DNA of 59,923 bases from CAZAEL01 sp964484135 (GTDB lineage: Bacteria; Elusimicrobiota; Elusimicrobia; FEN-1173). Made by a program: the position numbers and the translations under genes. The stretch is from NCBI GenBank assembly GCA_964484135.1, contig CAZAEL010000009.1, positions 1 to 59,923 of the forward strand, in the 5' to 3' direction. Each line of letters starts with the position of its first letter. Within the stretch, counting starts at the first letter, position 1. The notes under the pieces were generated by a model. That model saw only the letters and a list, made by a program, of their open reading frames with translations. It had not been told where the DNA came from and searched no databases. Positions 51,106 to 57,858 of the stretch are shown one piece after another.

Positions 51106-51884
51106 CGCGCCGCCTTCCCCGTGAGGAATTCCCGGAAAGTTTTCTCCGCCTCCGCCTCCGCCTTCCCCAATTGAAAAGTGAACCCGGCCAAATAGTCCCG
51201 GACAAAGGGCTCCGTCAGGCCCAGCCGTCGGGCGCCGGCCGCCGCCACCTCCGTCCTTTGCTCCTTGAACAGCTCCAGGGACCTGGCCAGCCGCGCGGCC
51301 AGCTCCTCCTTGAGGTACGCGGGCAGGCCCCGCCGCACGGCCCAGCGAGCGAACACGAAGGGACGCCTCTGCCAACGGTGCCATTCCTGGCTCAGGTCAA
51401 AAACCAGGGAAAAACCGGGCAGGCCGGACCAGGACGCTTTCAGGGCGTCGTCGCCGATCAACAGACGGGCCTGGGCCCTTTCCTGATCTCCGCGCCGCAA
51501 ATCCGCGCGCACGCCGTGGCGGACGTTCAGGAGCACCTCCAAAAGTCTTACAGAGGTGGAGGTCTGGTCCGTCACCGACACCACCGCCCCTCCCAGCCCC
51601 TCCAGGGGTCCCTTGGAAAAGAGCAGAACGCTGGCCGCCCTGGTCTTGACCGCGATGCCGAAATCCTCCAGGGGCTCGAAGTCCGCCTCCAGCCGCCACA
51701 GGTCCGCCAGGGACAGGAGCCCGGCGTCCACCTTTCCCCGCTCCGCCCACTGGCCCAACTCCCGGGGCGTGGCGGAGAGCACGGACAGGGACGGCGAATC
51801 CTCCCATCCCAGGAAAAAGGGGTCGGTGTTCAGGAAAGAGATGCGCGCCACGCGCAGGGTTTTCACGGAAGACGGGGCCTTCAC
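51093..51884 (-). CDS. mqnA: Chorismate dehydratase (MqnA)
   Basis: 263 aa. RVARISFLNTDPFFLGWEDS is the family start. ERGKVDAGLLSLADLWRL, SVTDQTSTSVRLLEVLL and LIGDDALKASWSGLPGFSLV fit the MqnA/MqnD fold. Dehydrates chorismate to 3-enolpyruvyl-benzoate, the entry step. Overlaps mqnE by 4 nt. Confidence 0.9.
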   Translation of the reverse strand: MKAPSSVKTLRVARISFLNTDPFFLGWEDSPSLSVLSATPRELGQWAERGKVDAGLLSLADLWRLEADFEPLEDFGIAVKTRAASVLLFSKGPLEGLGGAVVSVTDQTSTSVRLLEVLLNVRHGVRADLRRGDQERAQARLLIGDDALKASWSGLPGFSLVFDLSQEWHRWQRRPFVFARWAVRRGLPAYLKEELAARLARSLELFKEQRTEVAAAGARRLGLTEPFVRDYLAGFTFQLGKAEAEAEKTFREFLTGKAARCLC

Positions 51885-53005
51885 GCGGGCACCGGCTCCC
51901 CGGCGGGCCGGCGCGCGTCCTGGGACGGGGACGGCCCCACCGCGTTGTACAGCGCGTCACGCTCCACGGGCACGCAGCCCGACTCCCGGATCAGCCGCGC
52001 CAGCCGTTCCTTGGCCATGCCGAGCGGCGTGCCGGCCTTGGCCGCGTGCATGATGCGCTCCTCCAAGATGGTGCCGTCCACGTCGTCCGCGCCGAAGCGC
52101 AGGGCCATGGCGCAGGTCTCCTCGCCCACGGTCACCCAGTAGGACTTGATGTGGTCGAAGTTGTCCAAAAGCAGGCGGGACACGGCGATGGTCTTCAAAT
52201 CGTCCACCACCGGGGCCTGCCGTTCCACGATGCCGGTGGAGCCGGGCTGGAACGCCAAGGGGATGAAGGACAGGAAGCCGCGGGTCTCGTCCTGCAGGGC
52301 GCGGAGCTTGAGCATGTGGTCCACGCGCTCCTCGATGGTCTCCATGTGGCCGTACAAAAGCGTGGAGTTGGACCGCAGGCCCAGTTCATGGGCCGCGCGG
52401 TGCACCTCGGACCATTTGGCCCAGCCGATCTTGAAAGGGAAGAGGGCCTTGCGCACCCGTTCGCTGAACACCTCGGCCCCGCCGCCGGGCAAACACACCA
52501 CCCCGGCCTCCTTAAGCCGCGTCAAAACTTCCTTAAGGGAGATGCGCTCCATGCGCGCGAAAAAGTCGATTTCCACGGCGGTGTACGCCTTGATCTGGAG
52601 GGAAGGGAATTTCTCGTGGATGACCCGCACCACCTTTAAATAATCCTTGAACCGCCATTTGCGGTACAGGCCGCCCACGATGTGAACCTCGCGCAGGTCC
52701 GGGGAAAGACGGTTCAAAATATCCTGTTCGCTCAGAACGTACGCGTTGTCCCAGCCCTCCTTGGAGGCGAAGTCGCAGAACTTGCAGGACAAAATGCAGA
52801 TGTTGGTGGGGTTGATCTGGCGGTTGACCACGAAGGTGGCGCGCCGGCCGTGGCGCTTTTGGCGCACGTGGTCCGCCATGCGGCCCAGGCCCAGCAGGTC
52901 CGGGCTGGCGTACAGGGCCAGGCCGTCCTCAAAGGTCAGCCGCTCGCCCCGCTGGACCTTGTCCCACAGAGGTTCGAGGTTTTTGTCCGAGAGGTTCATG
53001 TCCAT
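51881..53005 (-). CDS. mqnE: Aminofutalosine synthase (MqnE)
   Basis: 374 aa from the first of two close ATGs. Radical SAM site CILSCKFCDFAS after NPTNI, VHIVGGLYRKWRFKDYLKVV, LPGGGAEVFSERVR, YGHMETIEERVDHM and ALRFGADDVDGTILEERIMH. Joins the MqnA product to adenosine from SAM. Separated by 4 nt from the UbiD-like gene. Confidence 0.92.
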   Translation of the reverse strand: MDMNLSDKNLEPLWDKVQRGERLTFEDGLALYASPDLLGLGRMADHVRQKRHGRRATFVVNRQINPTNICILSCKFCDFASKEGWDNAYVLSEQDILNRLSPDLREVHIVGGLYRKWRFKDYLKVVRVIHEKFPSLQIKAYTAVEIDFFARMERISLKEVLTRLKEAGVVCLPGGGAEVFSERVRKALFPFKIGWAKWSEVHRAAHELGLRSNSTLLYGHMETIEERVDHMLKLRALQDETRGFLSFIPLAFQPGSTGIVERQAPVVDDLKTIAVSRLLLDNFDHIKSYWVTVGEETCAMALRFGADDVDGTILEERIMHAAKAGTPLGMAKERLARLIRESGCVPVERDALYNAVGPSPSQDARRPAGEPVPA

Positions 53006-53009
53006 GGAT

Positions 53010-54767
53010 TCAAATTCCGTATTCGTTCCACCGGCGGTTCACCTTTTCCACCATGTCCGGGTCCATGACCAGGGGCTCCGGGTAGCCCTGTTTCCAGGTG
53101 GCGTCCAGGCCCAAAGGCCCTTCATACAGGGGCCAGCCGCCGCGAAATTCCGCCTTGGCCGGGACCAGGTCCCGGGCGCAGTCGAACCGCGTGAAAATGC
53201 CCCACAACAGGAGCTGGTCGTCGTCCAGGGGCACGTCCTCGCTCACCGTGGCGATGAGTTTGAAGCCAGACAGCGCCGGGTCCTTGACCAGCCGCTCCAA
53301 CGTTCCCCGTCCGTCCCGCTTCACCTTCACCACCAGGAGCGCGTCGCCCCAGTTCCTGTGCTCCAGCACATCGCCACCCAGGGAAGACGGGTTGATCGGT
53401 TTTTTCGCCTCCCCGTTTTTTCGCCCGTTCTGAGAGGTGGCGTCCAAAATCATCTTGCTGCCCAGGTTCATGGCCGGGCCCGTGAAATCCAAAGTGTCCT
53501 GGGCCGTACCGGGCAGGAGCAGGAAATCCTCCCGCGGATCGAAGTTTTTCCGCAGGGCCTCCAGCACCTCGGGAAATTGCCGCGCGTTCACCTCCGGGTC
53601 CACCAGGATGACGCACTTGGTCAGGGACATCTGCCCCTCGCCCAAAAGCCCCAGCGCGGTCTTGACCGCCTCTTTCTTGTACCGCTGGCGCACCGACGCC
53701 ACGGCCAAATTGTGGAAGCCCGCCTCGAAATAGGCCCACAGGTCCGCCAGTTCCGGCCGCATCAGTTTGAGCAGGGGCAGGAGCATCTCCTGCACCGCGT
53801 TGCCCATGTGCTTGTCTTCCTGGGGCGGCTTGCCCACCACCGCGGCCGGGTAAATGGCTCCGCGCCTGTGAAAGAACCGCTTGACCTCAAAGACCGGAAA
53901 GGGCGCGGCCGCGGAATAGTGGCCGAAGTGGTCGCCGAAGGGCCCTTCCGTGCGCCTTTCTGCGGGAGGGACCAGGCCTTCCAAAACCATCTCCGCCTCG
54001 GCGGGCACCTCCAACGCCCCCCCGTCCAGCCGCGTCAAGGGCGTGGCCGCGCCCCGCAGGAAACCGGCGAAGGAAATCTCGTCCATGTCCTCGGGCAAAG
54101 GCAGGATTCCGGCCAACATCAGCAAAGGGTCCGCGCCCAAGATGACGGCCACGGGCAAAGACTGGCCCCGCGCCTCGGCCTGGGCGTAATGGAACCCGCC
54201 GCCTTTCTGGATCTGCCAGTGCATGCCCGTATGGGATTTGTCATGCACCTGAAGGCGGTATATGCCGATGTTGCGCTGGCCGCTCTCCGGGCCCCGCGTC
54301 ATGACCAAGGGCAGGGTGATGAACCGGCCGCCGTCCTTGGGCCAGCATTTGAGGACAGGCAGGGCCTCCAGGTCCGGCGGGCGGGACACCTCGCGCACCG
54401 GCGCCCGCGCGACGAAGCGGGGCTTGAGGCACAGCGCCCGCCGGAGGATCCGCCGGTGTTTCCACAGCGCGCCCAGACGGGGCGGCCGCATGTCCTCCGC
54501 GAAGGTCTTCAGTTCCGCGCCCACGGCCCCCGGCTCCCGGCCCAGGGCCCAGGCGATGCGGCGCGGCGCGCCCAGGACGTTGATCAGGAGGGGGAAAGCG
54601 GAGCCTTCCACGTTTTCAAAAAGCAGGGCCGGGCCTTCCTCCTTGACCACGCGGCAGGCGATCTCCGTGATCTCCAGCTCCGGGCTGACCCGCGCCTTGA
54701 CGCGGCGGAGGTCGCCCCGGCTTTCCAGAAAATGAAGGAATCCCCTGAGGTCCTTGAAGGTGGCCAC
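53010..54767 (-). CDS. ubiD: UbiD-family decarboxylase (menaquinone, MqnL-type)
   Basis: 585 aa from a GTG at 54767. N-terminal FLESRGDLRRVK, RNIGIYRLQVHDKSHTGMHW and the prFMN/metal region EGPFGDHFGHYS with the catalytic-type E-R-E elements are consistent with UbiD. It is longer than E. coli UbiD because of extra sequence near ~475-500 (NGRKNGEAKKPINPSS), as seen in some menaquinone-pathway forms. It should decarboxylate the prenylated naphthoate, using the prenyl-FMN made by the next gene product. Confidence 0.88.
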   Translation of the reverse strand: MATFKDLRGFLHFLESRGDLRRVKARVSPELEITEIACRVVKEEGPALLFENVEGSAFPLLINVLGAPRRIAWALGREPGAVGAELKTFAEDMRPPRLGALWKHRRILRRALCLKPRFVARAPVREVSRPPDLEALPVLKCWPKDGGRFITLPLVMTRGPESGQRNIGIYRLQVHDKSHTGMHWQIQKGGGFHYAQAEARGQSLPVAVILGADPLLMLAGILPLPEDMDEISFAGFLRGAATPLTRLDGGALEVPAEAEMVLEGLVPPAERRTEGPFGDHFGHYSAAAPFPVFEVKRFFHRRGAIYPAAVVGKPPQEDKHMGNAVQEMLLPLLKLMRPELADLWAYFEAGFHNLAVASVRQRYKKEAVKTALGLLGEGQMSLTKCVILVDPEVNARQFPEVLEALRKNFDPREDFLLLPGTAQDTLDFTGPAMNLGSKMILDATSQNGRKNGEAKKPINPSSLGGDVLEHRNWGDALLVVKVKRDGRGTLERLVKDPALSGFKLIATVSEDVPLDDDQLLLWGIFTRFDCARDLVPAKAEFRGGWPLYEGPLGLDATWKQGYPEPLVMDPDMVEKVNRRWNEYGI

Positions 54768-54819
54768 TGTTGAGAGGAGAGAGTTAAACCGGAAAACTTC
54801 TAAGCGACGTTGGGAATCC

Positions 54820-55374
54820 CTATTCGATCTCGCTGGAGCGCCAGCCGCTTTCCACCGGCAGGCCCAGCACGCCGCGCACCTTGTCCACGTACGCGGCGAT
54901 GAGGTCCGGCAGGGAGGACGGCTTCTGGTAAAAGGGCGGACAGGCGGGCATGATCACGGCGCCGGCCAGGGCCAGCTTGTGGGCGTTCTCCAGGTCAATG
55001 GCCGAGAGGGGGGTTTCCCGCACGCAAAGGATGAGCCGCCGCCGTTCCTTGAGCGCCACGGCCGCGCAGCGGGTGATGAGGTTGTCGCCGATCCCGGCCG
55101 CGATCTTGCCCAGGGTGGACACGGAGCAGGGCAGGACCACCATGGCGTCGAAAGGGTTGGAGCCCGAGGCCCAGGGCGCGTTCATGTCCTCGTTGGAAAA
55201 AACTTTTTTCGCGAAGGTGGACAGGCTCTCCACCGTGAGGCCCGTCTCCTGGTGGAGCACGGAGCGGCCCCAGCGGGAAACCACCAGGTGGATTTCTTCC
55301 TGGGAACACCGCCGCAGGAATTCCACGGCGTAGATGGCGCCGGAGGCGCCCGTGAGCCCCAGCACGATCCGCAT
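54820..55374 (-). CDS. ubiX: UbiX-family flavin prenyltransferase (MqnM-type)
   Basis: 184 aa. MRIVLGLTGASGAIYAVEFL, PCSVSTLGKIAAGIGDNLIT, RRLILCVRETPLSAIDLENA and PACPPFYQKPSSLPDLI are all diagnostic. Makes prenyl-FMN for UbiD. Its ATG overlaps the ubiA stop; 52 nt with no clear feature separate it from ubiD. Confidence 0.93.
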   Translation of the reverse strand: MRIVLGLTGASGAIYAVEFLRRCSQEEIHLVVSRWGRSVLHQETGLTVESLSTFAKKVFSNEDMNAPWASGSNPFDAMVVLPCSVSTLGKIAAGIGDNLITRCAAVALKERRRLILCVRETPLSAIDLENAHKLALAGAVIMPACPPFYQKPSSLPDLIAAYVDKVRGVLGLPVESGWRSSEIE

Positions 55375-56261
55375 CAGAACTCCGCCCCCACGCCCATCAT
55401 GACCATGGCCAGGATCACGAAACCCGTGATCACGTTGATCTTGAAGAAAGCCAGGTCCACGTTGTCAACGAACATGTGTTCCAAGAAAAGCAGGAAACCG
55501 GCCATGATCATCAAAAAGGCCGCGGCCACGCCCTGCAGCCTGACGGCGTACAGCGCGCCCAGGCAGGCGAAGGCCGCCCAATGCAGGAGGCTCGACACCC
55601 GGAGGGCCCCCCGTTTCCCCAGCCGCGCCGGCAGGGAAAAAAGCCCTTCCTTCCGGTCGAACTCCTCGTCCTGGGTGGCATAGATGATGTCGAAACCGGA
55701 GAGCCAGAAAAAGCTGAAGAGCGCCAGGATCAGGGCGGGCCAGAACCCTTCGAACCCGGGGCGCACCGCGAACCATCCGCCCAGGGGCGCCAGCGCCCAG
55801 GTCAGGCCCAGGCCGAAATGGGAAAGCCACGTGAATCGCTTGAGGGTGGGATAGATGACGAAGAAGAGCACGGGGACCCAGCTCCACAGCAGGCAAAAGC
55901 GGGAAAGGGACTGGGCGGCCCACACGTACAACAGGAGACTGGCGGCCGAGATGAGGACCGCGTCCCACACGCTCAAGGCGCGCGCCGGAAGCTCCCGGGA
56001 GGCGGTGCGGGGATTCTTTTCGTCGAGCTTCCGGTCCAGGATGCGGTTCAGGCTGAGCGCCAGGGTGCGGGCGCCGGTGCCGGCCAGCAGGACGAGCAGG
56101 CTCACCCGGGCCGACGGCCAGGCGGACCCGGCCAAGACGGCGCCGGCGAACAGGAGCGGCAGGGAGAACAGGGTGTGCTCGATCTTGATGAATCGGGCGT
56201 AGGCCCGGCCCCTGGCGCGCCAGTCTGTTTTCAGTAGATTTTGATCCATCACGGCGTCCAT
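55374..56261 (-). CDS. ubiA: UbiA-family prenyltransferase (MqnP-type)
   Basis: 295 aa; ATG at 56261, with a second ATG four codons in. About eight or nine transmembrane helices. The two Asp-rich motifs NRILDRKLDEKNPRT and DIIYATQDEEFDRKEG are intact. It prenylates dihydroxynaphthoate or its acid in the membrane. First gene of the minus-strand operon, directly behind the promoter. Confidence 0.9.
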   Translation of the reverse strand: MDAVMDQNLLKTDWRARGRAYARFIKIEHTLFSLPLLFAGAVLAGSAWPSARVSLLVLLAGTGARTLALSLNRILDRKLDEKNPRTASRELPARALSVWDAVLISAASLLLYVWAAQSLSRFCLLWSWVPVLFFVIYPTLKRFTWLSHFGLGLTWALAPLGGWFAVRPGFEGFWPALILALFSFFWLSGFDIIYATQDEEFDRKEGLFSLPARLGKRGALRVSSLLHWAAFACLGALYAVRLQGVAAAFLMIMAGFLLFLEHMFVDNVDLAFFKINVITGFVILAMVMMGVGAEF

Positions 56262-56273
56262 TTCGATTCGTTG

Positions 56274-56282
56274 AATATAGCA
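56274..56282 (-). promoter_or_regulatory. Extended -10 promoter for the ubiA-mqn operon
   Basis: On the minus strand the sequence reads TGCTATATT; no good -35 box is seen. The predicted start is about 6 nt before the ATG at 56261. Confidence 0.45.
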
Positions 56283-56328
56283 AATTGAGAGAGTGGAGGG
56301 TAGATGGCTCCGACGAACAGTCTTGATT

Positions 56329-56357
56329 TGGACAAGCGCTCCTCAACTTGCTAAAAT
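56329..56357 (+). promoter_or_regulatory. Sigma70-like promoter of the HAD hydrolase gene
   Basis: TGGACA (56329-56334), 17-nt spacer, TAAAAT (56352-56357). Divergent from the ubiA promoter within a 114-nt gap (56262-56375). Predicted leader ~12 nt. Confidence 0.6.
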
Positions 56358-56375
56358 AGAAGGAACTTCCTGTCC

Positions 56376-57065
56376 ATGGACACAACCCCCAAAACCGCCC
56401 GACGGCCCGGGCCGAAAAAGACGGCCCCAACAACGTCGCACCGCCCCCTGATCGTCTTCGACATCGGGAACGTGCTGATCCGCTTTTATTTCAGCATGGC
56501 CCGGCGGAACTTCGACCGCCTCCACAGGGGGATGGGGGAAAAGGTCATCCGGTATCTGTGGTTCTCGCCCCTGGCCCGGCCCCTGGAGACAGGCCGTCTC
56601 ACGGACAAGGAGATTTACCGCCGCGTCAAAAACAAGTTCGGCCTCAAAATCTCCTACGACCAATTCTGCTGGGCCTTCAACAACATCTTCATCCCGGTGC
56701 GGGAGAACCTGCGCCTGTTCCGGGAACTGGGCCGGCGGTACCCCACGGCCCTGCTGTCCAACACCAACCCCATCCACTGGGCGCACGTGCTCAAAAGGTT
56801 CCCGGCGCTGAGGCGGGCCAAATGGCCCTTCAGCTCCCACCACCTGGGCCTCATGAAGCCGGACCCCCGCATCTACCGGCTCTTCTCCCGCAAAACCGGC
56901 GTCCCCCTGGACCGCATGATTTACGTGGACGACCGCCCGGAAAACGTGGAGGCCGGCCGCCGCCTCGGCATGAAGGCCATCCGCTTCACGGGCCGGCGCC
57001 CCCTGAAAAAAGACCTCCGGGAAGTCCTGGCCCGGTTCTCCGCCAACGGAGCCAACCATAACTGA
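56376..57065 (+). CDS. HAD-superfamily hydrolase (subfamily IA)
   Basis: 229 aa. Basic, Pro/Thr-rich N-terminal ~23 residues precede the nucleophile motif FDIGNVL. Motif II is LLSNTNP, motif III is the Lys in GLMKPDPRIY, and motif IV is YVDDRPENV. All catalytic residues are present. The cap domain is small and helical. Substrate unknown; similar proteins act on sugar phosphates or nucleotides. Confidence 0.85.
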   Translation: MDTTPKTARRPGPKKTAPTTSHRPLIVFDIGNVLIRFYFSMARRNFDRLHRGMGEKVIRYLWFSPLARPLETGRLTDKEIYRRVKNKFGLKISYDQFCWAFNNIFIPVRENLRLFRELGRRYPTALLSNTNPIHWAHVLKRFPALRRAKWPFSSHHLGLMKPDPRIYRLFSRKTGVPLDRMIYVDDRPENVEAGRRLGMKAIRFTGRRPLKKDLREVLARFSANGANHN

Positions 57066-57113
57066 ATTGTCTTTTCTCGCGCCGAGGCTGGGGCCTTCCC
57101 CTTGGCATCCTCT

Positions 57114-57782
57114 ATGAGTTTATATTTGCGCCAACTGGAAATCGGTCCCATGCAGAACTTCGTGTACCTGGTGGGGGACACGGAGGAAAAGAAATGCTGG
57201 ATCGTGGATCCGGCCTGGGACGTGGAAACAGCCCTCGCCCAGGCGGAAAAAGACGGGTATGGCCTGGAAGGCGCGCTCCTCACCCACTCCCATTACGACC
57301 ACTGCAACGCCCTGGACAAACTGCTGAAGGCCAAGGACATGCCCGTGTACGTGCACAAGCGGGAGCCGGAGATCGCCAAGAAAGCCGTGGAAACCGGCAT
57401 CTTCGGTTTCCTTCCCCCGGACAACCTCAAGGCCGTGGAATCCGGCGACAAAATTTCCTTGGGCCGCACCACCCTGACCTTCCTGCACACGCCCGGGCAC
57501 ACGCCGGGCTCCCAATGTTTTTTGGTCAACAACAACTTGATCTCCGGCGACACGCTGTTTTTGGGCACCTGCGGCCGGTGCGACCTGCCGGGGGGAAATC
57601 CTTATGAAATGCATGAGAGCCTGAACCAGAAGATCGCCAAGCTGCCCGGGGATACCGTGCTGTTCCCCGGCCACAACTATGCGCCCGACGGGGTTTCCAG
57701 CACCCTGGAAGCGGAACGAAAACGGAACCGCTTCCTCCAGGCCCGGTCCCTGGACGACTTCCTCGCTCTGGTGGGGCTCTAA
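57114..57782 (+). CDS. Metallo-beta-lactamase-fold hydrolase (glyoxalase II-like)
   Basis: 222 aa from the ATG at 57114; a TTG at 57102 is less likely. Metal motif THSHYDHC (HxHxDH), HTPGHTPGSQCF, SGDTLFLG and FPGHNY are complete. Compact, with no C-terminal domain of classical GloB. Probably a thioesterase/hydroxyacylglutathione-type hydrolase. Confidence 0.88.
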   Translation: MSLYLRQLEIGPMQNFVYLVGDTEEKKCWIVDPAWDVETALAQAEKDGYGLEGALLTHSHYDHCNALDKLLKAKDMPVYVHKREPEIAKKAVETGIFGFLPPDNLKAVESGDKISLGRTTLTFLHTPGHTPGSQCFLVNNNLISGDTLFLGTCGRCDLPGGNPYEMHESLNQKIAKLPGDTVLFPGHNYAPDGVSSTLEAERKRNRFLQARSLDDFLALVGL

Positions 57783-57825
57783 AACAAACCCGGCCGGCCT
57801 TTCTCCCCCGCCCGTCCTTCCGAAC

Positions 57826-57858
57826 ATGCGCCTCTTCTTTCCGGAGAGTTTCGTCTGA
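57826..57858 (+). CDS. Ten-codon leader ORF overlapping the PBP1B start
   Basis: ATG at 57826 reads MRLFFPESFV and stops at TGA 57856-57858, overlapping the proposed CTG start at 57855 in the CTGA arrangement. GGAGAG lies within it at 57843-57848. It may pass ribosomes to the downstream non-canonical start. Confidence 0.35.
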   Translation: MRLFFPESFV

